NCBI RefSeq assembly: GCF_033807715.1
Contig: NC_084606.1
Location: forward strand, 38,639,478 to 38,703,477
Source of the DNA: Cololabis saira
Taxonomy: Eukaryota; Chordata; Actinopteri; Beloniformes; Belonidae
Length of the DNA: 64,000 nt
Direction: 5' to 3'
The notes under the pieces were generated by a model that saw only the letters and a list, made by a program, of their open reading frames with translations, was not told where the DNA came from and did not search any database. Each line of letters opens with the position of its first letter. Positions within the stretch are counted from its first letter, which is position 1. Positions 32,206-44,566 of the stretch are shown here, piece by piece. A program made the translations under genes and the position numbers.

Positions 32206-33905
32206 GTACTACATACTGCATACTACATACTGCATACTACATACTGCATACTACATACTACATACTGCATACTGCATACTACATACTGCATACTACATAC
32301 CTATACTACATATTGCATACTACATACCGTATACTACATACTACATACTACATACTGCATACTGCATACTACATACTACATACTGCATACTACATACTGC
32401 ATACTACATACCGCATACTACATATTGCATACTACATATTGCATACTACATACTACATACTACATACTTCATACTACATACTGCATACTACATACTGCAT
32501 ACTACATACCGTATACTACATATTGCATACTACATACTGCATACTACATACCGTATACTACATACTGCATACTACATACCTATACTACGTACTGCATCTT
32601 ACATACCGCATACTACATACTGCATACTACATACTACATACTGCATACTACATACTGCATACTACATACCGTATACTACATATTGCATACTACATACATA
32701 CTACATACTACATACTGCATACTACATACTGCATACTGCATACTAGATACTGCATACTACATACCTATACTACATATTGCATACTACATACCGTATACTA
32801 CATATTGCATACTACATACCGTATACTACATACTACATACTACATACTACATACTACATACTACATACCGTATACTACATATTGCATACTACATACTGCA
32901 TACTACATACCGCATACTACATACTGCATACTACATACTACATACTGCATACTGCATACTACATACTGCATACTGCATACTACATACTGCATACTACATA
33001 CTGCATACTACATACTGCATACTACATACTGCATACTGCATACTACATACTGCATACTACATACTGCATACTGCATACTACATACTGCATACTGCATACT
33101 ACATATTGCATACTACATACATACTACATACTACATACTGCATACTGCATACTACATACTGCATACTACATACTGCATACTACATACTGCATACTACAGC
33201 ATACTACATACTGCATACTGCATACTACATATTGCATACTACATACATACTGCATACTACATACTGCATACTACATACTGCATACTGCATACTACATACT
33301 GCATACTACATACTGCATACTACATACTGCATACTGCATACTACATACTGCATACTACATACTACATACTGCATACTACATACTGCATATTGCATACTAC
33401 ATACTGCATACTGCATACTGCATACTACATACTACATACTGCATACTACATACCGTATACTACATATTGCATACTACATACTGCATACTACATACCGTAT
33501 ACTACATGCTGCATACTACATACCTATACTACGTACTGCATCTTACATACCGCATACTACATACTACATATTGCATACTACATACTACGTACTACATACC
33601 GTATACTACATACTGCATACTACATATTGCATACTACATACCGTATACTGCATACTAAATACTGCATACTACATACCTATACTACGTACTGCATCTTACA
33701 TACCGCATACTACATACCGTATACTACATATTGTATACTACATACTACATACCGTATACTACATACTGCATACTACATACTGCATACTACATACCGTATA
33801 CTACATACTGCATACTACATATTGCATACTACATACCGTATACTACGTACTGCATCTTACATACCGCATATTACATATTGCATACTACATACTGCATACT
33901 TCATA
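32206..33905. repeat. Heptameric satellite, block 1
   Basis: About 1.7 kb of seven-base units, chiefly TACTACA and TACTGCA in near alternation, with variants TATTGCA, TACCGTA, TACCGCA and an occasional TACCTA. Seven units give seven codons every 21 bp in each of three frames, so all three plus-strand frames stay open (YILHTTYCILHTAY). The largest such frame, 610 codons, is not a gene. The block continues at 35495 after a hAT insertion. Confidence 0.95.
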
Positions 33906-34719
33906 CCATAGACCAGTGATTCTTAACCATGGGGCCGCGGCCCACAGTTGGGCCGCGAGCGCCATCTAGTGGGCCGCCAAAAAAAATTCAGTTTTGTACG
34001 TGTGGGCCGCGGGGGCCGCGGGACTGCATAGCAACTCCCAACCAAATGAGGAGAAGACCCTCAACTAGCTGTACGTGTAATAGTAAGAGAAATGGTGTGT
34101 CTTTACAGAGAAAATCCTTCATTTTGCACAGAGTAGGTTTAGATCCGCCAGGATTAGGGATCGATTAATTGGGTCTGCGCCCAGAGCAAGCGAGCGCGGC
34201 GTGGTCATTTATCCCGGCGCGTCCCCGCGGCCGGGGAGGTCGGTGCCGCTCGGGCGGTGGGCTCCGTCGTTACTGCTGAAGGATGGTAGATGTAGATGCG
34301 TGGGCTGTCGTGTCTGCTGGACTGGACTGTTCGGGCTTTCGAAAAAGCATCGGAAAGTAACTGCTGCAGCGCGACCAGAGAGCTGCGGTGCGGGCTGTGC
34401 CCGTCGCAGCTGATCAGGCTCGGATGAACCCGACACACTGAGTCCTGACAACTGATTAATGTAAATAACTTAAAGTAAAATCAAACTAAGTTTTGTCCTC
34501 GCTGTATTTTTAAATATGCAACCCGGAATGGACAAATTCATCCTGTTCAGTCTTCCCACTGGGACAAAACCAGTGTCTCATACGTTCAGAGACCGTGGCG
34601 TTCAAAGTGCGAAAGTGAAACGCCACTGAAACAAAACACAAAGTTTTTCATCAAACATATCCACTCAAGTCTGAACTGAAGTCACAGAAAAATAAACTGT
34701 TCATCTTAAAACATCCTGC

Positions 34720-34840
34720 CCATGTTTGGGTCCAGATACAGCTGTGAAGCAGCTTTCTCCACAGTGAACCTAATTAAAACTAAATATCGTTCCAGGCTCA
34801 CCAATGAGCACCTCCACATGCATATGAGAACCTGACACCA
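34720..34840 (+). pseudogene. hAT transposase, C-terminal dimerisation-domain remnant
   Basis: The plus-strand frame starting near 34725 reads FGSRYSCEAAFSTVNLIKTK and then YRSRLTNEHLHMHMRT before a stop. This is the conserved C-terminal block of ZBED/Charlie-like hAT transposases, where CEAAFS and RLTNEHLH are hallmark words. Everything upstream is lost or scrambled, so the element is a deletion derivative. Confidence 0.7.
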
Positions 34841-35215
34841 TCCAGCCCAGATTTAAAGTCCTGACAGGAGAAATTAGAGCTCAGTTCTCTCACTGAACAA
34901 CAGAAAGTGGGGGCATAAGATTATAAGAAGAAATATAGGAAGAAAGAAAAACTGCAAAACTGTTAAATTGTTAAGATGTGTTTATATTAATTTAGTATAA
35001 AAATGTGTTGAGACAATTAACAAAGAAAAGGGGAAATTCAAACTGCTGGTAGAGAAATAAAATAAGATAGCATTTGAAAAATAAAATAAAATCTACTTTA
35101 TTTTTAAGAGAAAAAAATATGTTTAATTCAAGTTAAACATGTTAATTGGCAAATATGTACTTTTTTTAATATAACAGTCAGATGCAGATGTTGATACAAC
35201 TATGAGGCTACTTGA

Positions 35216-35333
<118 letters not shown>

Positions 35334-35494
35334 TTCTGGACCTTCGCTTGAGTAAATTTTCTCTAAATGGACCTCTTAAAGTTTTAGTTGAATACCCCTG
35401 CTATACAGTGTTTATATTTAATGGGCCCCGGGCCACTCTGTACTGAAAAAATTGGGCCCCAAGGTCAGAAAGGTTAAGAACCCCTGCCATAGAC

Positions 35495-36262
35495 TACATA
35501 CTGTATACTACATACCGTATACTACATATTGCATACTACATACTGCATACTACATACCGTATACTACATGCTGCATACTACATACCTATACTACGTACTG
35601 CATCTTACATACCGCATTCTACATACTGCATACTGCATACTACATACTACATACTGCATACTACATACCGTATACTACATATTGCATACTACATACTACG
35701 TACTACATACCGTATACTACATACTGCATACTACATATTGCATACTACATACCGTATACTGCATACTACATACTGCATACTACATACCTATACTACGTAC
35801 TGCATCTTACTTACCGCATACTACATACCGTATACTACATATTGTATACTACATACTGCATACTACATATTGCATACTACATACCGTATACTACGTACTG
35901 CATCTTAAATATTGCATACTACATACCGTATACTACGTACTGCATCTTACATACCGCATATTACATATTGCATACTACATACTGCATACTACATACCACA
36001 TATTACATACTGCATACTACATACCGTACACTACATACTGCATACTATATACCGTATACTACATACTGCATACTATATACCGTATACTACATACTGCATA
36101 CTATATACCGTATACTACATACTGCATACTATATACCGTATACTACATACTGTATATTACATACTTCATACTACATACTACATACTGTACACTACATACT
36201 GCATACTACATACCATATACTACATACTGCATATTACATACTACATACTGTATACTACATAC
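35495..36262. repeat. Heptameric satellite, block 2
   Basis: Continuation of block 1 after the hAT insert, richer in TACCGTA, TATACCG and TACTGTA variants. Together the two blocks hold roughly 350 heptamers. Confidence 0.95.
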
Positions 36263-36263
36263 C

Positions 36264-36405
36264 AGCCCGGGTCCGACACCAGGTCCGACACCGGGTCCGA
36301 CACCAGCCCGGGTCCGGCACCGGGTCCAGAACCGGGTCCCACACCGGGTCCGACACCAGAACCGGGTCCGACACCAGCCCAGGTCCGGCCTCGTTCGGAC
36401 CAGAC
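36264..36405. repeat. GGGTCCGACACC minisatellite
   Basis: About ten units of 12-18 bp on the theme CCGGGTCCGACACCAG. It adjoins the satellite directly. A related single unit flanks the other end of the satellite at about 32031. Confidence 0.85.
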
Positions 36406-36563
36406 ACAAGTCGAGCTAAAGCAGGACGGAAGTCGGACTGTTACGTCTCCTGCAGGTCGGGAAGTTCCGACCCAGTGGGTCTGCTCTCACTGCCGGGACC
36501 ACCGGGACGGTTCTGGCCGGACCTGAGGGGTCAGACCCATAGACATACGTATCCTCCCATGGA

Positions 36564-37245
36564 GCTGCTGCGATACGTCAACGTCGCCGCCATATTGGAT
36601 GTTCAAGACTGCGCTGGAAACTAATACAAGTAAATGGACTTATTTTCATAAAGCGCCTTTCTACAAAGAAATGTACGTTTTACGTCTCATTTATTCATTC
36701 ACACACGCACTAATATACTTGGGAAACAGTTACCACCAAATATAATATATTAAATTTTCTCAGATGGAAAATATAAGAACTTTATTGATCCCACATAGGA
36801 GTAATTCATGTTATATCAGCTATAGAGAACAAGGTAGTGTCGAAAAACAATATATATCCCCCCTCACAAAAATAAGAAAAATAGAGAAACATGTTTTCTC
36901 ATCAACAAAGCATATTTTACATAAACATTTAAAATTTTTCAAGTCACAAAACCATTTTTCAATTTTTTTCAGTTATTTTATTGTCTGAAAAATTGTTCAA
37001 ATGTTATTTTATTGTCTGAAAAGTGGTTCAAATATGTTATTTTGTTATTTGAAAATTTGATTTATTATATTATATATTATAATATAATAATATATTATGT
37101 GCGTGTGTGAATGAATAAATGAGACGTAAAACATACATTTCTTTGTAGAAAGGCGCTTTATGAAAATAAGTCCATTTACTTGTATTAGTTTACAGCGCAG
37201 TCCTGAACATCCAATATGGCGGCGATGTTGACGTATCGCAGCAGC
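36564..37245. mobile_element. Foldback repeat ending in GCTGCTGCGATACGTCAACG
   Basis: The left arm runs from GCTGCTGCGATACGTCAACG through CGCCATATTGGATGT and TCATAAAGCGCCTTTCTAC to about 36720. The right arm at about 37093-37245 is its inverse. A further copy of the left arm lies at 43524-43850. The loop is AT-rich. No ORF is credible. Probably a MITE. Confidence 0.8.
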
Positions 37246-37842
37246 GGGCAAGAACACTCGATGCGGCGTCTACGTATATATGTCTTATATTTAGTTTATT
37301 AAAATGTAATCTTTAAGATACATTGTAGACGTTTTCTCATATTGTTTTTCTGCAATCGTCCCCACAACTCTAGAAAGAATCTGAGCTAAAATGTAATTCC
37401 ATACGTTATTTATGACTGCAGCCATATTGACAACATAGAAATGAATTCTCAAACTGACCAAATGTGTTGACATTGCTTAAAAAGCAGATTATTTGCCATA
37501 ACAGTTAGCTGTCACTAGAAAAATCCATAGTAAAGCTCATTTTCAGGGACGTCCGTGTTGGAAATATGCAAATTAAAGGTCCAGATACACCCAATCATAA
37601 AAATAAGTATTCTAATGGTTTTCTCGCATTTCTAGCATTTCTAGCCCATTTGGTTCAAAAGTTATCACCAAGCTATGTTTTGATAAGTGGCCAATATTAA
37701 GGTGTCCATATTGAATTTCCAGCAAAAAATTGGCAAGGTAGTCCATATAGGTTGTGTTCCTACTGGGTCATAGGTATTATTTCTGGTGGACTACCTTTTA
37801 TAGCAGGGCAAATGCAGCACACTCCCCCTTGCCCCCTGGGTA

Positions 37843-38287
37843 GCAACCATTTTTAAAATAGCATGCAGCAGAATAAAGACTCTCTCTGCGTATTCGTTGA
37901 TTTTGGCAATGTCGCCTCCTTGCCACAATAACAGCAGCCATCGGTGCGTAATGCTGGGCAGATTAGCACCTTCCTTTCCAACGTATTAAATGCAGACGCA
38001 ATCACAATCCCCGCAATAATTTTCTGGCTTGGTAAATCTCATTGCGCGTGGTAAATGAACCTATTTGCATTATCCCCTCCCAGTATTTAGCACTTTCTGC
38101 CGGGTACGCCCCATATTGATTATTCATCCGGGCAAAAGTACTAAATGAACAGCATGTGCTATTTTGCTCATTTGAGAGGCGCAGTCCTCTTTGCACGCTG
38201 TTAGTAGATCAGCTGGCACTTTGGTTTGCGGGTGATGTCAAGTTTGCTCACGTTTTTACACACGCAAACCTTTAGTAAATCAGGCCC
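37843..38287 (-). mobile_element. Harbinger-like DNA transposon, right end
   Basis: The stretch ends AACCTTTAGTAAATCAGGCC and CTA (38288-38290), the inverse of the end at 24852. It includes GCAAACC/GGTTTGCG words common in the termini of this fish family. No ORF. If it is the partner of 24855, the element has been stretched to 13.4 kb by nested insertions. Confidence 0.65.
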
Positions 38288-38290
38288 CTA

Positions 38291-39048
38291 GTGTTTTAAC
38301 TCCAGCATATTCCCTTATCAATGCCACAAGCAAACCTAAATCCATTACCACTGATCCTTTATTAACAAAACTGCAGAACTGGAACTACTCTAGCATGATT
38401 AAATACTGTTCTCCCTGAATTTGTACAATATGTACAATAGGAAGCTGCATCAATCCACCTGTCAAGTAATGCTGACTCTGTATCAATCTGTGGAAGAGAG
38501 AGCTGAGCGAAAAGCGGGGTTTTCAATTTACCTGTATTATATGAACATTTTAAGAACAAAAAACATATTGAGGCCAACCTGGATTGTTTATGATGCCATA
38601 AAACTACTACTTTACCAGTCCACTGTTGGACCTAAAGGAGCACAGTACATGCAAACATCAGTCACATCTTATGAATATTTTCTTGTGGTTGATGGCAGTC
38701 TTATCTGTCTATCTAGTTCAAACCTCTTTTTTGTGGTCAAACATCCTAGCTCACCACTTCCATCGCTGTGAACTAGTTCTCATGAGAAGCTGAACATGTG
38801 CATGGCTGTATGTGCACTAAGTGACTGACCAACTGCTTATACGCTGTTGTTCCTTAAACGTAACGGCCATTGATCATAAGAGCATTGTATCCCGATCAAG
38901 TCTTTTCAAGCTAAATTAATATTATAAGTACTTTATACTTATATATTTATACGGGCAATCTACGTCCCTTCCCTCATTTGTGGTCATGAGCTGTGAGTGG
39001 TGACCAAAATAATAAGCAAGCAAGCTGAGATGAGTTTCCTGTGGGTGA
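38291..39048. other. Intergenic; part resembles the region upstream of the RNase gene
   Basis: No gene is called. The block at about 38785-38915 (AACATGTGCATG, then ACGTAACGGCCATTGATCAT and AAGAGCATTGTA) resembles 48317-48475 (AACATGTGCACG, ACGTAACGACCACTGGTAAT, GAGAGCACCGTA) at roughly 70-75 percent by eye. This may be a shared repeat or a relic of a duplicated promoter region. Confidence 0.45.
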
Positions 39049-40070
39049 TTGAACTCTCCCTTCGAGATGGGGGGAGAAGTGGCACCATCTGTAAAGAAGG
39101 CAATGGATTCCTTGCAGTCTGCTTTTAATTCACTGCAGGAGTCACTTGTTAAATTAAAACTGATTTTAAACTCTAAAAAGACTAAATACATGATTTTTAC
39201 GCGTTCCTGGTCATTCGATTCTGATTGGGAGATCTTAACGCTAGATGGTGTTCACCTTGAGAGGGTTACCTCGTTACCTTGGGATCTGGCTGGATGATAA
39301 GTTGACCTTTGATGTTTATATTGATAGCCTCCTAAAAAAGCTCAGACCAAAGTTAGGCTTTTATTTTCGTGCAAAAAAATGTTTTCCTTTTGCTGCTAGA
39401 AAAAGATTGGTACAAGTACCTTTTTGTCAGTATTAGACTATGGTGATGTCATTTACATGCATGCATCTTCATTTCTTTTGAAAAAACTGGATGTAGTCTA
39501 TCATGCTGCCTTGTGGTTTGTAACTGGTTCAAGTGCACGTACACATCATTGTAATGTATCAAAGGGTTGGACTTCACTGAGTCTAAGGAGAAAATCACAT
39601 ATGTTAATATTTATTGCAAAAGCATTACTGGGTAACCTACCGCTGTACATATCCAATTTATTTAAATATTACTCTAGTAGCTATAACACTAGATCATCAG
39701 AGAAAACAAGACTGGAACAGAGTTGGTAAATCGGCCTTTTCCTTTTATGCACCGCAAGCTTGGAATGAGCTACAACACATACTCAACTTGAAATATTTAC
39801 CCTCTCTTGACATGTTCAAACATAGGTTAAAATCAGTTTTCACGGAACAATGTCATTGTTTTTAATCAAGTGTCATTATTTGTCATGAATTCTTTTTAGC
39901 TTTCTGATCATGGTATGTTTTATGTTTGTTTGTTTCTTGTTTTGATATGTTTTTATTTTATATGAAACTGAATTTATTTTTCTGCTGCCATCTTGACCAG
40001 GACTCCCTGGCAGAAGAGATATTGTATCTCAATGGGACATTCCTGGATAAATAAAGGATAAATAAGTTCA
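39049..40070 (+). pseudogene. 5'-truncated LINE reverse transcriptase fragment (CR1/L2/Rex-like), plus strand
   Basis: Three overlapping frames (39049-39297, 39245-39436, 39424-39865) read the C-terminal part of a LINE protein. They include LKLILNSKKTKYMIFTRS, YLGIWLDDKLTFDVYIDSLL, SVLDYGDVIYMHASS and KSAFSFYAPQAWNELQHIL, with frameshifts between them. The catalytic YADD block is absent (5' truncated). A 3'UTR with TCTCAATGGGACATTCCTGG follows and ends in short repeats, GGATAAATAAAGGATAAATAA-like, at about 40045-40066. That tail type is common in CR1/L2/Rex-group elements of fish. Confidence 0.8.
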
Positions 40071-40077
40071 GTGATCT

Positions 40078-40200
40078 GGGACAAAGTAGAGTCACTGCTC
40101 CTCCACATTGAGAGGAGCCAGGTAAGGCGGTTTGGGGGGGGGGGGTGCCCCCGACGTGTTCAGGATGGATGTACAATCAACCTTTTCCTTCTTGGGTCAG
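40078..40200 (+). pseudogene. Small LINE-derived remnant
   Basis: The plus strand reads DKVESLLLHIERSQVRRFGG before a G-run frameshift. The phrase resembles the C-terminal ESLLLRIERSQLRWFGH block of common fish LINE proteins. It is a fragment only. Confidence 0.5.
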
Positions 40201-40433
40201 AAGTTTGGCATGAAACACTTTTAGAAGGACAAGACTTTCCAAATGTTGTGATTTGTCAAGATCAACAACTACAATAAATACATGAACACTGCAGTTTGTA
40301 CAGTTTACTCAAAGGCATTTGGGACTTTGTTCTTCATGGACGTCGAAGACATTTCACTTTTTATTTGGAAGTTTGGCTCAAATTATGTATTGTATATATT
40401 ATGTATATGAGGGCAGGGGGGGTAGAGGGATCA

Positions 40434-40520
40434 ATTCAATTCAATTCAATTCAATTTTATTATATAGCGTCTAATACAACAAAGTTGTCTCTAGACGCTT
40501 TCCAGAGCGGATCAGAGCGG
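40434..40520 (-). mobile_element. L2 3' tail fragment
   Basis: Six ATTCA-type units, then TTTATTATATAGCGTCTAAT and CTAGACGCTTTCCAGAG: the extreme 3' end of L2 only. It is a strongly 5'-truncated insertion. Confidence 0.85.
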
Positions 40521-40551
40521 TCCTGCATAGTTTAGGTGTTATCTTGCATCA

Positions 40552-40905
40552 CAGGCCCGGTTCTATGAGGGTGCATAAGCATGCATTGCACCCTCAGTTT
40601 ATGTGTTTGCATGCTCAGTTGAAAAGACGAAAAGAAAACTGACAAATGCGAGTACGTTAAGCCTGATTTATGGTTCCGCGTTAAATCGGCCGTAGGGTAC
40701 GCGGCGACGCGCACCGTACACTCGCGTATCCTACGCCGTAAGCTCTGTGTTGGTGCAACGCGGAACCATAAATCAGCCAGTGTACATCACTGATCTGCTT
40801 CCAGCAGTTTCCTGCACCAGCAAGACGCTGCTCTCTGCTGCTCCGTTAACACAAAGTAACGATGGATATTCGGAAGTGGCTCAAGCACAACGACGCAAGC
40901 AAGTT
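40552..40905 (+). mobile_element. hAT-like end with transposase start codon, copy 2
   Basis: It begins CAGGCCCGGTTCTATGAGGG, contains repeat Y at 40661-40777, and carries an ATG at 40862 reading MDIRKWLKHNDASKFT before the MITE insertion. It is the same composite arrangement as on the minus strand at 13203-13524, so the composite has been copied at least once. Confidence 0.6.
40661..40777. mobile_element. Short palindromic repeat Y, copy 3
   Basis: It opens GCCTGATTTATGGTTCCGCG and closes with CGCGGAACCATAAATCAGC, the cleanest inverted ends of the Y copies in the window. Confidence 0.85.
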
Positions 40906-40907
40906 TA

Positions 40908-41261
40908 CAGGACTGTCTCAGAAAATTAGAATATTGTGATAAAGTCCTTTATTTTCTGTAATGCAATAAAAAAAAAAAAAATGTCATACATTCTGGATTC
41001 GTTACAAATCAACTGAAATATTGCAAGCCTTTTATTATTTTAATATTGCTGAGTATGGCCTACAGTTTAAGATTAAGATCCCCAGAATATTCTAATTTTT
41101 TGAGTTTTCTTAAGCTGTAAGCCATGATCAGCAATATTAAAATATTAAAAGGCTTGCAATATTTCAGTTGATTTGTAATGAATCCAGAATGTATGACATT
41201 TTTGCATTACAGAAAATAAAAGGACTTTATCACAATATTCAAATTTTCTGAGACAGTCCTG
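40908..41261. mobile_element. Palindromic TA-type MITE, complete copy 2
   Basis: It opens CAGGACTGTCTCAGAAAATT and closes AATTTTCTGAGACAGTCCTG, with TA at 40906-40907 and 41262-41263. It has the same fold as at 21884, with a short deletion in the centre. Confidence 0.92.
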
Positions 41262-41263
41262 TA

Positions 41264-41741
41264 TATTTATGGTTATATTTATTTTTGTTGCTATGTTTTA
41301 TTTTCTGTGATTTTTTTGATTGTCTTTTCTGTGATTTCTTTGATTGTCTGATGGGTGAGGTAGCCCAGACTAAATGTAGCATCTTATTTGTTCTGCAGCG
41401 ATATTGCTGCAATAAAGCATTTGAAATACACTTTAAATATTCTTGTTTTGCTAGTATCATTCCGCTTGAAATTATGGGAAAATGCATAATTTAGTGTTGA
41501 ATAACGTGCCAGGCATCAGAATCAGAATCACCGGCGGGGACACGATGGTATTGTGCGCCTGTTTTCCAAAGGGTAACACTGGGATAGGGGGGGAAGAGAA
41601 AAAAAACATCTTCACACTGAGTATATACACAGTATCAAGGTGCAAAAAACACCTCAGCAGCACACAGAGCAACAGATATCACAAGACTTGCTTGTGGGTG
41701 TGGGTGTGGGGTGTGGGGGGGGGGTTCAGACGAATTTGTGA
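41264..41741. other. Intergenic, no gene recognised
   Basis: It contains CTTTTCTGTGATTTCTTTGATTG direct repeats at 41305-41348 and a GGGTGTGGG/G-run stretch at 41692-41724. No ORF or RNA gene is supported. Confidence 0.45.
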
Positions 41742-42106
41742 TCACTTCCCGCCAAGCCAAGCTTCCAACTTCTCCAGGGTGTTATCAATCTTGCCAATGA
41801 GCTCAAAGACCGCCGCCAGCCTGCGATTCTGTTCGAGAATCGCATTCAGCTTGCGGCCCTATTCCCCCAACGTTAAAGTCAGAGCGTTGATCGCCTTGCT
41901 TGACCCTTCAGCCACGTCCGGCAGCTCTGAAAGAGCCAGAACAGCTGTCGACGCGTTTGTCGGTAGACCAGGAATCCCCCTCCTCCGATCAGGAGGATGA
42001 TCAGGAGAAATCCTGCTTTCATAAATCCAATTATGAAGGCATCTTCAACATCCTTGACAGACAGAATCTTGAGACACAAAGGCTTCCAGTATTTGTAGGA
42101 ATCCAT
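41742..42106 (-). pseudogene. Broken small ORF: membrane segment followed by coiled coil, unrecognised
   Basis: From the ATG at 42106 the frame reads MDSYKYWKPLCLKILSVKD, then a membrane-spanning stretch AGFLLIILLIGGGGFLVYRQ, and ends at 41879. In another frame, from about 41970 to a stop at 41742, the sequence is strikingly protein-like: LPDVAEGSSKAINALTLTLG, a stop, then NAILEQNRRLAAVFELIGK and IDNTLEKLEAWLGGK, an amphipathic heptad pattern. One frameshift and one stop codon would account for the break. The intact form would be about 120 residues, with a short N-terminal domain, one membrane span and a coiled coil. I do not recognise the family. It stands next to an L2 tail and may be part of a mobile element or a dead host gene. 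Confidence 0.5.
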
Positions 42107-42136
42107 TGTGTATCCGGAAAAAAATGTCCCATCGAT

Positions 42137-42934
42137 TCAATTCAATTCAATTTTATTTATATAGCGTCTAATACAACAAAAGTTGTCTCTAGACGCTTTC
42201 CAGAGACCCATACCCAGAACATGACCCCCGAGCAGTTATAACATAAACAATGGCAGGTAAAAACTCCCCTAATGGGAGAAAAACCTTAAGCCAAACAGTG
42301 GCAAGGAAAAACTCCCCTTTAGGAGGGAAGAAACTTTGAGCAGGACCAGGCTCATAAGGGGGGACCCTCCTGCCGAGGGCCAGACTGGTGGGTCAGGGAC
42401 GGCAACAGCACAGCAGGCAGGTGGAAGCAGCAACGGGATGACCAGGAGTGGGGACCACAGGCCAGCATGCAGCTCCCGAAGCTCCGGTCCAATCATCAGG
42501 TCCCAGGTTGGGGTGCAGGGTCGGGGAAAGGTTGAGAAGGGGCAGGGCCAGGGAGAGGAGTCTTGACGGACAAACCTCTCCCCCGCCTGCCCGGGCCGTT
42601 ACCCTGCCCCTCTCACTCCCTAGCTGCAGGTTCCGGTGTCCGGCAAAGGGTGCTGCAACATGGACAAAAGAGAGAAAAGGGAGGAGAAGGGGGGGCCAGC
42701 ACAAGAAACTACAGGAGCGACTCTGGCACACTAGAGTTTACACTACCTAGAGATTTACCAACACCAGCTAGAGGTTTACTAAACACTAACTATAGGCTTT
42801 ACTAAACAGAAATGTTTTAAGTTTAGTTTTAAAGGTGGAGGTGGTGTCAGCCTCCTTAATCCAGATTGGAAGTTGGTTCCATAGCAGTGGTGCCTGATAG
42901 CAGAACGCCCGCCCTCCAAATCTACATTTGGATA
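42137..42934 (-). mobile_element. L2 LINE copy B, 3' portion
   Basis: It begins with the (ATTCA)n tail and TTTATTTATATAGCGTCTAA and follows copy A through the 3'UTR to the equivalent of 26040 there, with deletions. At 42934 it is interrupted by a solo LTR and resumes at 44866. Confidence 0.88.
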
Positions 42935-43291
42935 TGTGAGGTTAATCAACGTTTTTGAACAAATTTGTCATTATGAAAGTAACAGAATCAAGTCAAGTCA
43001 GAATAGGCTTAATTAGGTCAGCTCAGAGAAGCTGACTGCTGTGTTTTTCGCATCCTTACCATTGTCTTTAGGTGCATCAGTTTCAAGACCCCCATCACAT
43101 GCTCTAAACAGATAACAGGGAAGCCACATCCTGAGTTTTTGTAAGGGGGGTCGACTGACAGCCGTCTCATTGTCTTTAAGGGTTAGTTGACCATCTCATG
43201 ACAACAAAACCCCCTTGACCATTTCTTAAAAGGATGTCTGTTGCTCTGCAGACCACAGATACGTTGCTTACTAACTGAAAAGTCATAGGTG

Positions 43292-44566
43292 CATACCTGC
43301 CAACACTCCCGATTTAAGCGGGAGTCTCCCGATTTTCAACCATTTCTCCCGCCCTGCTCCCGATTTGTAATTTCTCCCGCTTATCTCCCGATTTTAAAGT
43401 GAAATGAGTCAATGGTGTTTCACGTGTCGGGGTTCCTGCATGGATGTATTATATTAACGGGTTCCTGACAAACCTGGCAACCCAACCCAAAAGCGCTGCC
43501 TACGTCCAAGCTCCGCCCCATGGAGCTGCTGCGATACGTCAACGTCGCCGCCATATTGGATGTGGCAAGACTGCGCTGTAAACTAATACAAGTAAATGGA
43601 CTTATTTTCATAAAGCGCCTTTCTACAAAGAAATTTACGTTTTAGGCTACGTCTCATTTATTCATTCACACACGCACTAATATACTTGGGAAACAGTTAG
43701 GCACCAAATATAATATATTTAATTTTCTCAGATGCCAAAAATAAGAACTTTATTGATCCCACAGTAATTCATGTTATATCAGCTATAGAGAACAAGGTAG
43801 TGCCGAAAAACAATATATATCCCCCCTCACAAAAACAAGAAAAGCATTACATAAACATATTTTAAAAATTTCAAGTTACAAAATAACATATTTGAACCAT
43901 TTTTCAGATTTTTTCAGTTATTTTATTGTTTGGAAAATGGTTAAAATATGTTATTTTGTTATTTGAAAATTTGAAAATTTGTTTTGTTTGAGAAAATGCT
44001 TTGAAAAAAAATGAGGGAAGAGTTGGTGGAGTATCAAGTCATAGCAAGCAAGGATCTCCCACAGGAAGAGAGAGTTGAAGGTTCTGGGGCCTTCTAGGGA
44101 AAGAGGAGAGCTTTACAAATCTGGCATCACTGATGATGAAGCTCAGAGAGCTCATTCAGCATGGTGGAAAAGATCCTCACAGAAAACCACAATGAGTATG
44201 GATAATTCTACTCTTTGCGCACTCCTTTCTTGCAAGATAAACCATACCAGCCCTGGCCACATGTACCCTCCAAGAAAGTGATTGAAGCTGCAAAGTCTGC
44301 CACCTACAATTACAACAGGTCCTTGGGGGACAAAGGGAACCTGGAAAATTCTACAAATATTGTATTTTATTGTTATTAATACTGAACTTATTTGGCTCCA
44401 AGAAGGCTGTAGAATCATTTTGGGAGGTACATTTTAGCACATTTCATTGTAGCTATGGATTTAAAGCTCATTAAAAGTCGCCTTGTTTATATCAGGGTGG
44501 GGATGTTGTGAGTGGAGCATTCCAGAAAATCTCCCTCTTTTTCACAGCCCAATGTTGGCAGGTATG
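43292..44566. mobile_element. DNA transposon with perfect 14-bp TIRs and 6-bp duplication
   Basis: The terminal inverted repeats CATACCTGCCAACA and TGTTGGCAGGTATG are perfect complements. TAGGTG flanks both sides (43286-43291 and 44567-44572). The left subterminal region has repeated CTCCCGATTT words. The interior carries a copy of the GCTGCTGCGATACGTCAACG foldback arm (43524-43850) and a stretch of coding remnant at 44010-44280. It resembles hAT-related elements, but the 6-bp duplication leaves the superfamily open. Confidence 0.8.
44010..44285 (+). pseudogene. Possible transposase remnant in the TIR transposon
   Basis: Short plus-strand phrases such as LVEYQVIASKDLPQEERVEG, and in another frame SRERGELYKSGITDDEAQRA, look like scrambled protein of the transposon. 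The phrase style recalls the C-terminal part of hAT-like transposases. There are several frameshifts, and the function is not established. Confidence 0.35.

Noticed and set aside
32137..33969. Open frames up to 610 codons with YILHTTYCILHTAY repeats
   Set aside because: Pure consequence of a heptamer satellite: all three frames are open at once, with no start context or complexity.
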